From: Cydia pomonella
Taxonomy: Eukaryota; Arthropoda; Insecta; Lepidoptera; Tortricidae
Reading direction: 5' to 3'
Length of the DNA stretch: 64,000 bases
Assembly (NCBI RefSeq): GCF_033807575.1
Contig: NC_084730.1
Location: 8,725,986-8,789,985, forward strand
Shown: positions 1 through 10,075 of the stretch, in pieces
Numbering within the stretch: position 1 is the stretch's first letter
How the letters are laid out: each line of letters begins with the position of its first letter
Position numbers and translations under genes: made by a program
Notes under the pieces: model-generated
Told to the model about the DNA's origin: nothing
Database searches by the model: none
Seen by the model: only the letters and a program-made list of their open reading frames with translations

Positions 1-1060
1 CACCAGATTACAATGCCATGGGCCACATTATTCAGTTCTGATGCATGTTTTGCGAGTTTGGATGCTAGAAGAGCTCCACAGAGCTCCCCACGCGGGATAG
101 TCGATTTCTGTTTTATCGACAAAATTTTGGATTTTGCAAGTGGACCTCCACTTCACCATTGGTCCTCTCGACACGAAGGTGGTCTACCTTTCGCAGAATT
201 TATGTTAGAACAGAATAAGAAAGACTGAAAATAGGAACGAATTTTGACAGTACCTGCGGTCAGGTGAAATGATATACTTGCGTTTTCCCACATTGAACAG
301 GCCCGTTGTCTTCTATGCGTTTTTCATTTCACCAATTCAAGTCAATCATTGTCCCCTTATAACTAATAATATAATTAAGGCCCGAACTCAAAAGGGGTTG
401 TTACTTTTACTTCAAAATATAATTAGATATAGGCTCGATTAATTCGGCATGATAGGATTCGTCAACTCTCTCCAACCAACGCAAGAGTCGCAAGACAGAA
501 AGACGTTTTGAATAATGGATTCTGTAGGGAAAGTGGAGGTAAATAAATCTCCATGTACCAAAAAGTGTCATCAAAAAACCTTAAATAGGTGGCGCTACAA
601 TACCTAGAATACTTGAACAAAAAAATCAAATCATAGACAGCGCACTTTACTTCGTCAATAGCGCCTAGGTTCTTAGCTACTCTAGCGCTACTCTGGAGAG
701 ATTTGGAACTATTATTTATAGCTGACAGCTGGACACTTTTGCAACAGTTCTACCATAAGAGATGTCACTTCTCTGAATTCCACACTCCATAGGATTCTGG
801 TTGCAAATGTCAGAAATCCAATTTGACGAATAGTGTTGCTAGATGAAATATCAAATAATTCCCAAACACTGATGAATTCAACGACTTACTTTACTCTTTG
901 GATACCTCATAGGTAGGTACTTTATGTCAAAAACCGTCCAACCAGCCTTTTGGGCTGTAGAGCATGCCAAATAAATGGACATACATACCTACATACGCTC
1001 AAAAAACATGACGCAATCCCGACTGATAAATGATAAAAGATGCCGAGTATTTAATTTTTA
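1..1060. other. No recognisable gene or repeat
   Basis: AT-rich sequence with short unsupported open frames. I looked for the missing first exon of gene A (start codon, hydrophobic signal peptide, phase-1 donor) and did not find a convincing one, so that exon probably lies left of the window. Confidence 0.5.
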
Positions 1061-1240
1061 GGGTTCCGTACCCAAAGAGTCAAACGGGACCCTATTACTG
1101 AGACTCCGCTGTCCGTCCGTCCGTCCGTCTGTCACCAGGCTGTATCTCATGAACCGTGATAGTTAGCCAGTTGAAATTTCTACAGATTATATATTTCTGT
1201 TGCCGCTATAACAACAAATACTAAACAGAATAAAATAAAT
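1061..1240 (-). repeat. Lepidopteran interspersed repeat, CCGT-rich family, truncated
   Basis: Starts with gggttccgtaccc, contains a (CCGT)n run and the stretch 'gtcaccaggctgtatctcat'. The same stretch recurs, inverted, at 61886-62103 (there read as gagatacagcctggtgacag). Full-length members seem to carry inverted termini of the type aaccgg...ccggtt; this copy shows one side only. No coding capacity is seen. Confidence 0.7.
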
Positions 1241-1251
1241 ATTTCCTTCCA

Positions 1252-1562
1252 ATCTCGAGGTTCTCATCCAATCACCGAAGTTAAGCAACGTCGGGCGGGG
1301 TCAGTACTTTTTTTTTATACTACGTCGGTGGCAAACAAGCATACGGCCCGCCTGATGGTAAGCAGCCTCCGTAGCCTATGTACGCCTGCAACTCCAGAGG
1401 AGTTACATGCGCGTTGCCGACCCTAAACCCGCCCCCCCTCGTTGAGCTCTGGCAACCTTACTCACCGGCAGGAACACAACACTATGAGTAGGGTCTAGTG
1501 TTATTTGGCTGCTGTTTTGTTGTTTGTTTGTAGTGTTACTTGGATGGGTGACCGTTTTTATA
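1252..1562 (+). repeat. 5S rRNA-derived sequence, interrupted by a retroposon
   Basis: Positions 1254-1305 and 1540-1560 together match the middle of a eukaryotic 5S rRNA: the gttctc..ccgaagttaagcaacg core followed by acttggatgggtgaccg, which spans the internal RNA polymerase III control region. The two parts are separated by a poly(A)-tailed retroposon on the - strand. The 5' third and the 3' end of 5S RNA are not recognisable, so this is a 5S pseudogene or, more likely, the head of a 5S-derived SINE (SINE3 type), not a functional rRNA gene. Confidence 0.75.
1306..1530 (-). mobile_element. Poly(A)-tailed SINE-like retroposon, truncated copy
   Basis: Begins with a T-run (poly(A) on the - strand), then the block actacgtcggtggcaaacaa, ggcccgcctgatggtaagca and gagttacatgcgcgttgcc. 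The same order recurs at 11201-11562, 50036-50155 and 50411-50769. It sits inside the 5S-derived sequence and lacks the 5' part present in the longer copies. Confidence 0.8.
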
Positions 1563-1728
1563 GATAATGGTGCCCTTCCTGTGCTAGTCCGACGAATTGG
1601 CCGGTTTTTTTTAATTCAGAAATAACAGGCTGCTCTATATTTGAATGGAGCAAAAAAAAATTTATGTAAACCTGTGTTGTGTACAGTAAAGTGATTACTA
1701 CTACTACTTGTAATAATTATCTTATCAG

Positions 1729-1869
1729 GTCAGGGGCCGAGCAAGGAAGTCACAGTAACACCACAAAAATATGTAGACGATAAAAAACCATATATGGAAT
1801 TCGCTTGCGAGGCACACTTGGATATAGGAGATAAATTATCTTGGAACATCACGAGAAGTAAAAAACAAG
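1729..1869 (+). CDS. Gene A, exon encoding first half of Ig-like domain 1
   Basis: 47-codon internal exon, phase 1 at both ends (acceptor ttatcag, donor g|GTATTA). It encodes a V-set-like first half: VTVTPQKYVDDKKPYMEF, a B-strand Cys in FACEAH and the C-strand Trp in LSWNI twelve residues later, plus an N-glycosylation sequon NIT. It closely resembles the gene B exon at 43582-43719: they share K-P-Y-x-E-F-x-CEAH, GD, and W-x-I, about 20 of 36 aligned residues by eye. Extracellular location is inferred from the sequon, Ig pattern and the membrane exon downstream. Family unrecognised. The preceding signal-peptide exon is not in the window. Confidence 0.8.
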
Positions 1870-2279
1870 GTATTATTAGAGTTGTCAAATGTAAAAATGG
1901 AATATCATGGAAAAGTTTGGACATCAATCTATAAAAAAAACTTATTTTTTTTTATATCGTTCCTTATTCCTAACATCTCCGTATCTTTCCCGTATCTTTT
2001 TAAAATCATTATACAAATACAAAAGTCTTTTTTTTTACGTACTATAAAAACGTACAATTACCTCAATACATGGGATGGGGCCGCCTAGTAAGCAAGGATG
2101 CTGGTGTTAGGAGTCACCGTTCTCCCTAAGGTGAAACGTGTAACGTTGGTACTTAACATCATAAAAAAATTCAATACCTGTATTAAGCAGGCATCAGGCA
2201 AACCGTATGCTTGAAAAAAAAAAGTAAACTAAGCGTGCGGGTTTGCGGTCGCGCAACACTGTATATATATTTAACCCCA

Positions 2280-2655
2280 AAAATTGGACCATGTAGCAGT
2301 TGTTCCATTCGATCTATCTCTGATTTACAAATACTGCATAACCTTCTCTTTCCTGTGCCCGATACCAGCCTTAGCTAGGTCCTTTCCTAATGGTTAGTTG
2401 TGCTGTCTAAAAACCTTCCCAAGTCTCCCCAGAATTCAGAAAAAGGACCAGAAAACCTAACATGTTATGGGGAATCCTGACGTATGGAAACCCCAGTTGC
2501 AGTCTAAATTGAACATGTATAACTAACTAACATTAATGTTAACTTTGTTTTTAAGATTTTTCTTGTTATTTTACTATCACAGTCTTGTAGACAAAAATAT
2601 GGATACTTGGTGTCTGAATTAAATATTTTCATTTTCATTTTTCATTTTCATAACC
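2280..2655 (+). repeat. Probable retroposon 3' end with (TTTTCA)n tail in gene A intron
   Basis: The stretch ends in attttcattttcatttttcattttcat (about 2625-2651), the short tandem tail typical of non-LTR insertions. The body has no coding similarity I can name. An earlier piece at about 2190-2220 (gcaggcatcaggcaaaccgt then an A-run) looks like a diverged tail of the poly(A) retroposon family on the + strand. Confidence 0.4.
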
Positions 2656-2670
2656 CTTGTTTCATATAAG

Positions 2671-2862
2671 AAGAAAAAGTAGCACTATATGAGGAACTCT
2701 ACGAAAAGGGGACTAAAGGATTGGATCTACAATGGCCACTCACACCGGAGGACAACAACACAGAAATATTCTGCTTTAAGGAGAAAACAGTGAATGGAAC
2801 TCCGTCTACAATGAAAAGCAAGAATATTTCTATTAGTTTCCAATCAGCTCATGCAGCTAAGT
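2671..2862 (+). CDS. Gene A, exon encoding second half of Ig-like domain 1
   Basis: 64-codon internal exon, phase 1 at both ends (acceptor catataag, donor t|GTAAGT, a consensus donor). The product starts EKVALYEELYEKG and carries the F-strand Cys in TEIFCFKEK followed by NGT and NISIS sequons. It aligns with the gene B exon at 41232-41429 (EK..YxE, P-x-E-D, IxC, N-x-T, ISI) and with the gene A exon at 6937-7158 (L-x-W, P-x-D, TEIFC-x-K). With the exon at 1729-1869 it completes one Ig fold with a presumed B-F disulphide. The acceptor's pyrimidine tract is weak, but the homologous gene B exon has the same kind of acceptor. Confidence 0.8.
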
Positions 2863-3226
2863 GTAAGTAAATATTAACACTTCGATAAAAATAAACAGTA
2901 TCTCCAAATTTATAAATAAATATTCGGGGACAATCCCACACAGAACGACCTTGTCCCAAACTAAGCGAAGCATTATATATATATAAATAATATATTATTA
3001 TGTTAAGTTTTACCGCTAAGAAAACCCCACTTACTGTGATCCTACATTTTCAAGGCATGTGCCTTACCATGTTTCTAAAAATGTTTCTAAAAATTTGTTT
3101 CATGTCACTATAAATGACATACATATATGTGTATGGCTTGTATTGACTAGTGAAAGAGCTTTTGAGGTCTATTTACATAATAAAAATGTCTTGAAATTTG
3201 ATTTTTTATTATTTATTTTCTTCCAG

Positions 3227-3409
3227 CCCGTGAAATGGTGTGGATCTGGCCAAACAAAACCGTGATAGTTTACAACGACACGGCTCCTGTAGAACTGGCC
3301 TGCTGGGCGTGGATGGACACAACTCCTAAGTTACCCGAAACAAACACAACTCAGAATCATAATGATTATGAAGAAAAGGGTCGCTTCGTATCCTGGTATC
3401 AAATTTACG
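3227..3409 (+). CDS. Gene A, exon encoding first half of Ig-like domain 2
   Basis: 61-codon internal exon, phase 1 at both ends (acceptor ttcttccag, donor g|GTATGG). The product has WPNKTVIVYNDT, the B-strand Cys in ELACWAW and the C-strand motif FVSWYQIY. Compared with the gene B exon at 34891-35019 (RPNASFYYNET, INCWAT, FISWYHV) it carries an extra loop of roughly 18 residues rich in Thr and Asn between Cys and Trp. Sequons NKT, NDT and NTT support an extracellular domain. Confidence 0.8.
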
Positions 3410-3603
3410 GTATGGTATTATGCACTTGCTACACTTTTATTGGATTACTTATGTTTTAACGAGAAAACAATCCCCAAACATATTATACTATACGGTGTTA
3501 AAATGCATTCCAAAAACCTAAATTATGTAATTGTAATTACGTATTACGTTACGACACGGATTATTAAAAGGTTTTGGCAAGATATTATTTTTGGTGCAAG
3601 CTT

Positions 3604-4084
3604 TTTTTCCATAACAGTGTGAAATAATGAATTATATATTATTAGGACTCATAATGGAGGACAGAAAGGGTAGCGCCTGAATTAAACATCGTTTCATTCG
3701 TTCCACGCCGTCAGAGGTTACTGGTACAATAGTTATTTGTGTCCCAAGGGAGGAAAAGTAGGAAATTAAGTACGTGCCGCGTGTAAAATTGTCACCTGAG
3801 CCGAAGGTGAGGGTGGCAAACACGCGGGATGGAATATCCTACGTTTCTTCCCGTGGTGCGCATACTATTTTTCTGCTCGACGGAGGCGGAAGTGGCAACT
3901 TCGTTTAGCGTAGCGGGAGCAAAGTTGACGCTTTTCGCCCGGAGGGCAGAAAAAGTTTTTTGTTTTCTCAAGGTATTTTTCCTTTCAGTCTCAAACACCA
4001 TTAATTGGCCTAAGTGGTCTGATTCTAAATTGCTGATTATATTTTTAGTGGCAGGAAAAATATCAGTGCAAAATATTCTCTATA
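3604..4084 (-). pseudogene. CR1-like LINE ORF2 fragment (endonuclease C-terminus), interrupted
   Basis: On the - strand this matches, with few differences, bases about 19440-19690 of the intact LINE ORF2 at 18891-21722: the stretch around the SDHLGQ motif of the endonuclease and the following VPVTSDRVERM. It is truncated at both ends and split by a 214-bp insertion at 3741-3954. It lies in a gene A intron, antisense to the gene. Confidence 0.8.
3741..3954 (-). mobile_element. 214-bp insertion with 9-bp target duplication
   Basis: Comparison with the uninterrupted LINE copy near 19550 fixes the insertion precisely: flanks are gttatttgt (3732-3740) and gttttttgt (3955-3963), one mismatch in nine, where the intact copy has a single site. 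The insert has no clear terminal inverted repeats (gtcccaaggg against ttttctgccc on the other strand) but has small internal hairpins such as cacctgagccgaaggtg. It is open in one - strand frame, which I regard as chance. Confidence 0.7.
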
Positions 4085-4179
4085 ATTGAAAAAAAAAATC
4101 TACACTGTTTGTCTTCTCTGTAGTCCATCCATTGTATTTTTTGATGTACTTAATGACTGTTTGTTGCCATAATAAAATA

Positions 4180-4565
4180 AAATAGTTGCGGTTCAAAGAT
4201 GTGTTGAAACGGCATATGAAGAGAGCTCATATAGAGCCAACGAAGTGGGAGAGTCTAGCCAGTGACCGTCCATGTTGGAGGCATATTGTGCAGACTCAGG
4301 TGCGTCAGTTTGAAGCCAGGCGGCTCACAGAACTCGACGCTAAGCGCGACGAGCTGAAGGCCAGACCACCTGCGGCCATACTTTACAATTATGTCGGAGG
4401 GGTGCTGACTTGCAACGAGTGTGGTCGTACATTTGCTGCAAAAATTGGCTATATCAGTCACCTGAGAGCGCACCAGCGACGCTCTCAGCGGTAGAACGCA
4501 GTCGCTGTGGTCGAAAACGGCTAGGAGATGATGATGATGGTGAAAATAAAATAAATATACTGGTG
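4180..4565 (+). pseudogene. LINE ORF2 C-terminal end with C2H2 zinc finger
   Basis: The last ~102 codons of a LINE ORF2: KRHMKRAHIEPTKWESLA then a terminal zinc finger CNECGRTFAAKIGYISHLRAH. A C-terminal 'CxxCxR.F..RIG..SH.R' finger is known from several invertebrate LINE ORF2 proteins. A gatgatgatgatgg run and AATAAA-like tail follow at 4530-4560. It is 5'-truncated, in sense orientation in a gene A intron. Confidence 0.65.
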
Positions 4566-5470
4566 GCACTAGTGGCAGTCACTCTAGTTCTAGTAGGCTT
4601 ACGCCTACCGACTGACAAAATTACAACAACAATTACAACAAAATCAACCTACATCAGATTTCTGAGTAAGTCAGAGACTGTTAAGCTGTTAAGCTTAGAA
4701 AATTACGAGAAGAAATTCGATACTATTCAAAGTGAAATAGAACCTCAGTCAGAAAATTTAGAATCGGAAATAGAACAACGACATACAACCGAAGAAAACA
4801 TTTTACAACTGAAATTAAAACTGCACGGCTGACGCCCTACACCAACTACCGAAGCACCTTCAACGTACGTTTCCATTTCAGAACATACGCGGAGTTCAGA
4901 AGGTACGAGTACAGATGTACGATCACAACAAACACACAGGCTCAATTTTACGCCTTTTCATGAAAAATAATCATTCAAGAACATTATAAAAAGACTATAG
5001 GTATATCTGCTGCTGAATAATATAACTGACCCAAAAACTAAAGTATACAAGTTATTTATTTATTATTTATTTATTTATTTTATTTATTTATACAAGGAAT
5101 TCCAACAGCTATAAAAAATACATTAAACTTTTTAGATAGTAGTACAGAGCCAACAATACCTCTGGATTTACATGAAAGAGTCTACGATCTATGCTCTCCG
5201 AATGACCCACTTCATAAAACATTCAGATATATTAGACAACTTCATTGACCCGAAACTTAGCATCTCATCATACCCTTCCAATGAGTCGGTCCCCATTCAG
5301 AATTAAAGAAGCTGTCACTCAACTGTGATTTCAAGTGTTTACACTGCCAAAAGCCTATCTACAATCGATTTGTTTCTATCACTACAATTGATACGCGGAT
5401 TAAAGGATGGTGACATTCACACAGAAATATTGCAAGAAAACGTAATTATGACATTCTCTAAACTAGTATA

Positions 5471-5937
5471 CAGGGTGTCCCAAGACTATGGGACATCAAG
5501 GGAAAGTACCTTAAATATAAGACATACGATATTTTGCTAAAAGGAGACCGTATTTTATTTTCAAAACTGAGTAATACTGCATTCAAAGATTTAAAAAAAG
5601 TAAGTTACTTTGTCTGGAAATCGAACCGACTCAAATGTGAAAAAAAAACTCCCTGAATTTTTATGATGCCAATCGCAAGAATGCATAAAATATAAGTCAT
5701 CTCAGAAATATGATATCGCAAAAGAAAGGAATAAAGTAAAATTTTTGATTAAAATTTCAAAATTCGGTTTAATTCCCAGAAAAAGTAAACAATTTTCATT
5801 TTTTTTTATAAATTCTTTGAATGCAATATTACCTACTTATTTTTAAAAATAAAATAAAGTCTTCTTTCAGCAAAATATCCTATCTACGATATTTAAGGTA
5901 CTTTCCCTTGATGTCCCCATAGTCTTGGTACGCCCTG
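5471..5937. mobile_element. TA-flanked mariner-like MITE inside gag
   Basis: 467 bp with inverted termini: cagggtgtcccaagactatg at the left and catagtcttggtacgccctg at the right, continuing inward (ggaaagtaccttaaat against atttaaggtactttcc). TA dinucleotides flank it (5469-5470, 5938-5939). No transposase frame. Removing the element plus one TA joins the two gag pieces in the same reading frame, which supports these exact ends. Confidence 0.85.
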
Positions 5938-6095
5938 TATACTGCAGCATTAATGGAAACAGGAAAAAGAAAAAATTTAACCATGTCGATATCCATTCAG
6001 AAAATTTCAACTGACAACATCAACAAGATTTCGCAAGTGCACAACGAACCGCTACATCCACCGAGGAAAAAATCCATTACGATTAGAGATCTTAA

Positions 6096-6207
6096 AGGTA
6101 AATGCTACCGTTGCGGAAGAGACGATCACAAAGTAAACGAGTGCGGCGCTATAAAAAGTACACGTCGTAAGTGTCAAAAGAAAGGACACTTAGCCCGTGA
6201 TTGCTAA
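6096..6207 (+). pseudogene. Nucleocapsid zinc knuckles of the LTR remnant
   Basis: One canonical CCHC knuckle, CYRCGRDDHKVNEC (CX2CX4HX4C), is followed by a second whose first Cys spacing is degenerate (CQKKGHLARDC). The frame ends in TAA at 6207, so the pol fusion expected in a gypsy-type element is broken or lies in another frame. Confidence 0.7.
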
Positions 6208-6320
6208 ATAAATACTACGACAATTAGAACCTATAAGAAAGAACCGATCGAATCGATCGGCGTGGCTTACGTCAAATCCGTTTACAAAGATCAAACATTT
6301 TATGGAAAACTGTACATAAT

Positions 6321-6364
6321 CTGGCAAATGCCTTCGTGGCGATAGCCATTAATAAATAAATAAA
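6321..6364 (+). mobile_element. 44-bp 3'-end retroposon insertion with 15-bp target duplication
   Basis: The direct repeat aaaactgtacataat occurs at 6306-6320 and 6365-6379. Between them lies only ctggcaaatgccttcgtggc...gatagcc plus an (AATA)n tail. This is the signature of an extremely 5'-truncated LINE insertion. Confidence 0.75.
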
Positions 6365-6936
6365 AAAACTGTACATAATTGACATGGATGTGGAACCGAC
6401 TTTGGCTAGAAGTTAGGTAGTAAAACATGTCAGTAACAATAAATAAAAACAATTTAAAATTACAATTATTCTAAATACAGACTATACAAAAATAAAGAAA
6501 TAATTCAAAGTAGACATTGCTGACATGAGAAGCTGTTCGAAGGCACCAAAACTAGAGAAATTACTCGAAGAATACGACTACCATCTTTAATTCAAACTTG
6601 GGCGAAATTCCAAACGTCTGAAGTCATCTGACGCTAAAAGATGATGCTAAATCAATAGTTATCAAACCACGCAGAATACCGTATGTACCAGCTGCGACTG
6701 CAACAACGCAATTCGTCTTAGGTAGTAGAGTCCAGGCGAGAAGTTACTCTGTATCTGGTGGTCATAGACCAACCTTCAGCTTTACAACCTCGTCATACAC
6801 ATTACTTCGCAACATTTGTTATCGTATTGCTACTTGTAACTTGAAAAATATAGTTTGTTATGATTGAATAACCTGCATGCATTTTATTCATTATTTAACA
6901 TATATGATATTTATATTTCATTTTATATGATTTCAG

Positions 6937-7158
6937 GATCAACTAGACCAGAAAGATTAATAATGTTGCAGCAAATAAACAACTTCAGCTATGTAAAGCT
7001 TGATTTATGGAAGATTTTTAGGCCTATGGATAGTGGCACTGAAATTTTTTGCGCGAAAGATACTATATTGGAGGACGATTCTACGATTATTGGAAATAGG
7101 AGCCCCCGGATGTTGCTTATATACCAGGAGCCTGCTCGTATATTATGCTATCCGTTAG
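6937..7158 (+). CDS. Gene A, exon encoding second half of Ig-like domain 2
   Basis: 74-codon internal exon, phase 1 at both ends (acceptor atttcag, donor g|GTAAAT). The product includes NNFSYVKLDLWKIFRPMD and the F-strand motif TEIFCAKDT, matching the first-domain exon at 2671-2862 at L-x-W, P-x-D and TEIFC-x-K. An additional C-terminal segment ends in ILCYPL, adding a Cys close to the membrane exon. One sequon, NFS. Confidence 0.75.
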
Positions 7159-7865
7159 GTAAATAAATTATTGAACTATAATTACTACGCATAGAACCGG
7201 CACAGAGAACCAGTATTTTGCGACATAAGTTGTTGCCGGTCGACAACAAACTATGTTTGCGGAGCGTGAATCTCGCGACCTACACGCGTAAGCGCCATGA
7301 ACATGACGGCGCCTTGAGGTTTTGCTTGCATGGTACATGTTGCGATTGCGAGAATTTCATTGTTTGCTTCTCTAAGATAGTAATAATAAGTCAATGTCGG
7401 CTTTCCAATGTCAAAACCTAGTAAGGGATTTTTTTTTTGGAAATTCGTTTATTATCTTATTTGGATCTAGTAAGTCCTTACCCAATTACAGAGATACCTG
7501 CTCAAAAACCAACATAAATATCGGAGTTTTTGACACCTCCAAACCTAGTAGTAAGTAGCATGTCTAGTGACGGTTTACCAATGTAAAAGTCAGCTAGTCA
7601 CGAGTCCCATATCAAAACCTAGCATGGATGTGAGACATACTAGGTTTTGAAGTGATCTTCCAGCCTTACTAGATGTTTGAACTGGGAATTTAATGGTATA
7701 CAGTATACAATTGTATAATGGTTTTTTTTTTCGTTATTACCAGTGATAAAAGGGGAAAAAAGTTATCTGTTGCTACCATTGGTAACAACTTGATGGTAAC
7801 GACCGAAAAGTCTAGAAAGTTGATGAGTGATATAAACACACACATACACACACACATAATATAAA
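7159..7865. other. Gene A intron, no recognisable element
   Basis: No supported gene. Between 7400 and 7670 the phrase 'aacctagta' and its complement recur several times, suggesting a degraded small repeat. A (CA)-rich patch lies at 7835-7860. Confidence 0.4.
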
Positions 7866-8005
7866 ATATGATACCCAGGTCGACCGGCCGGGCGGCGGCG
7901 TGCTGTCGGTTTTCCCTCAAACGCTCTTTTCACCGCCCGATCGGGTCCCGTTCGCTCTAGATGACCGAGCCACCGCAGCCTTTGCGCCTTTCGGCGCAAA
8001 GGCAA
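7866..8005 (-). pseudogene. RTE-like LINE ORF2 C-terminal fragment
   Basis: On the - strand it encodes RLRWLGHLERTGPDRAVKRA followed by ARRRPAGRP. The 'RLRWLGH..R......R....GRP' block is the conserved tail of RTE-type LINE ORF2 proteins. The rest of the element is missing. Confidence 0.7.
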
Positions 8006-8164
8006 TAAAGATTAAATAGAAAATACAGTAGAGCTATAATAGCGTTTATTAAGTACCTACTTAGAAGTTAAAGGGGTGCCAAGTGACTATTAAATATTTG
8101 AGTAGTAGTATAGGTCTATATCTATACAGATGATAATTTAGCTTCAGATGGTACGAGTATACAC

Positions 8165-9328
8165 TTGGGAGTATTTTTAGACCTCTCAAAAGCTTTCGAC
8201 ACTGTCTCTACTCCTATCCTCTTGAGAAAATTAGAAGCACTTGGCATACGTGGAATCGCCTTGAACTGGTTCTCTAGTTACTTGACTGGAAGGGGGCAGC
8301 GCGTTAAAATCGGTAGTATAGTCAGTGAGCCAATGCCTGTGTCATTTGGGGTTCCCCAGGGCAGCATCTTAGGCCCAACGCTGTTCATCGCATATGTAAA
8401 CGATATTTTGTCTCTCAATCTTTCAAATAGTGAAGTATTTTGCTACGCAGATGACACTGCCATAATCTTTTATGGTCACTCTTGGGACCAGGTCAAAGAC
8501 GTATCAACGCTAAGTCTCCAAAAGCTGTCCCAGTGGCTGGACCAAAATATTTTGACTCTGAATCCAGACAAGACCAAATTCTTGTGCTTCCATAAATCTG
8601 CATCTTCAAGCCCCCCTCCATCAATGACCAACCTTAAAATCCATTCTATAAACTGTGATGTTTACTCTCCCCTTTCACCCTGCTCATGCCTCTGTGACAG
8701 TATCAACAAAGCTAACTCTTTAAGATACTTAGGGGTAGAAATAGACGAGAAACTTAATTTTAAAAAGCACATCGCGATAACAGCGGGTAGGGTTCGAAAA
8801 CTTATTTATACAATGAAACTACTAAGAGCGGCTACAGATGGACAAACTCTTAAAATGGTATATCTGGCATTATGTCAATCTATTTTAGATTATTGCATTC
8901 TTGCGTGGGGTGGCTGTGCTAAGTCCACTTTAATAGACTTGGAAAGAGCTCAAAGGGCTGTTCTTAAGGTTTCCTTACTTAGACCCCGTCGATATCCTAC
9001 ACGTGCTCTCTATAGTGAAGCTCAAGTATTGTCAGTTAGAAAATTATTCATTTTACGTGTTGCCATGCTCATGCACAGAAATACTAGCCAGACATCTAAT
9101 CTGATAAATATGGTACAGAAAAGAATATTCCAAGTCCCGAAACCACGCGTTAAATCTGCTTTTGCTAAACGGTTTAAAGCATTTCTGTTTCCGCACATAT
9201 ATAACAAATTACTCAAAACCTGCAATATAAAAGATTGTCGGTTAAGTCAAGTCAAAATGCAAATCCAGTCTCTTCTGGTATCCTGGAGTTATGACGAATG
9301 TGAAGACATTTTGAAAGTTATAAGGTAG
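8165..9328 (+). CDS. 5'-truncated LINE reverse transcriptase (CR1/Jockey group)
   Basis: The open frame starts inside reverse-transcriptase motif A (GVFLDLSKAFDTV) and continues through motif B (GVPQGSILGPTLF), the catalytic YADDTA, and thumb/C-terminal motifs (YLGVEIDEKLNF, SILDYCILAWGG). The endonuclease, fingers and ORF1 are absent, so it is a dead 5'-truncated copy although 387 codons remain open. The start given is arbitrary; no real start codon is expected. It lies in the last gene A intron in sense orientation. The 3' UTR runs to about 9780 and contains a (CA)n tract and a 15-A run; the tail is CAATTT-rich. Confidence 0.9.
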   Translation: MGVFLDLSKAFDTVSTPILLRKLEALGIRGIALNWFSSYLTGRGQRVKIGSIVSEPMPVSFGVPQGSILGPTLFIAYVNDILSLNLSNSEVFCYADDTAIIFYGHSWDQVKDVSTLSLQKLSQWLDQNILTLNPDKTKFLCFHKSASSSPPPSMTNLKIHSINCDVYSPLSPCSCLCDSINKANSLRYLGVEIDEKLNFKKHIAITAGRVRKLIYTMKLLRAATDGQTLKMVYLALCQSILDYCILAWGGCAKSTLIDLERAQRAVLKVSLLRPRRYPTRALYSEAQVLSVRKLFILRVAMLMHRNTSQTSNLINMVQKRIFQVPKPRVKSAFAKRFKAFLFPHIYNKLLKTCNIKDCRLSQVKMQIQSLLVSWSYDECEDILKVIR

Positions 9329-9420
9329 CAGCAGATAGTAACCTCGGTTGGTATCTGATCCCAAGAGAACAAATTCCCTCGTAGGGCTGCATCTCCTTGT
9401 TATGATTTAATGCGTGCGCA

Positions 9421-9424
<4 letters not shown>

Positions 9425-9471
<47 letters not shown>

Positions 9472-9492
9472 ACACACACACACACACACACT
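9425..9492. repeat. (CA)n microsatellite
   Basis: About 68 bases of CA repeats with one CT interruption, within the LINE 3' UTR. Confidence 0.98.
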
Positions 9493-9783
9493 AATCTTTG
9501 TATTTCATATCTAGATTAAATATTAAAATATATATTAACTTGTGCACCTTTATGCTCAAGCAAATGCATGTAACAAAAAAAAAAAAAAACAAAAATGTTT
9601 GTAACCACGGTAACCACGATACAGGCTTTGCCTAGTGTGGGGACCATCGTTAATCTTAGGCTTTAACATTAAGATTTTAAACCTTTACTGTAAAAGGAAT
9701 ATCCTGTGGCTGCAGCGTAAAATGGAAATAAATAATTTTTCAATTTCAAGTTTCAATTTTTCAAAATTTTTCAATTTCAATAT

Positions 9784-10071
9784 AGCGTCATTGTAACATG
9801 GGCACATGCTATGAAATTTCGAACATCGATCGTCCGTGATAATACTTACGTTTAGTAGCAAATGCATGAACTCATACTAAACACTAATCAATATGTAAAC
9901 AAGCCCCAAGGCAAGTATACACGTCTATGAACGGGCCTTATTAGATAAAAATAAAATTTTGATTATCTCCGAAATGGAGTTAATTAGAATACCGGTGTCT
10001 TTGAGAAAGTAACTTAATTTAAGCTCAGAAATGCACCCTTAAAATTAAAGGAGTTTAAAATAAACACCGTG
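9784..10071. mobile_element. Truncated MITE, same family as 60009-60497
   Basis: Matches the right two-thirds of the element at 60009-60497 (shared: cgtccg.gataatacttacg, ggagttaattagaataccgg) and ends in aaataaacaccgtg before TA. The left end is missing. Confidence 0.8.
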
Positions 10072-10075
10072 TATA

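Larger units (their letters stand above)
4600..6840 (+). pseudogene. LTR retrotransposon gag/pol remnant
   Basis: A decayed LTR-element internal region without visible LTRs. Recognisable pieces are a gag-like helix region (about 4640-4830), the stretch QLIRGLKDGDIHTEILQ at 5385-5445 typical of Ty3/gypsy-type gag, and a nucleocapsid with CCHC knuckles at about 6096-6207. Beyond the knuckles a protease-like stretch follows but is broken by stops. The gag frame is interrupted by a TA-flanked MITE at 5471-5937 and the region after the knuckles by a 44-bp retroposed piece at 6321-6364. It sits in the intron between gene A exons 3227-3409 and 6937-7158. Confidence 0.6.
8120..9780 (+). mobile_element. 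5'-truncated CR1/Jockey-type LINE copy
   Basis: Comprises the open reverse-transcriptase remnant and a 3' UTR containing gatacaggctttgcctagtg (about 9622), a phrase I associate with 3' ends of lepidopteran Jockey-like LINEs. Left boundary uncertain. On the right it abuts a truncated MITE at 9784. Confidence 0.75.

Noticed and set aside
1..1728. First exon of gene A
   Set aside because: Candidate ATG/donor pairs (for example near 868-908) do not encode a signal peptide.
3829..4089. + strand 86-codon frame
   Set aside because: Antisense of the CR1-like fragment and its 214-bp insertion.
7690..7920. - strand 76-codon frame
   Set aside because: Low-complexity, (CA)-derived text with no homology.
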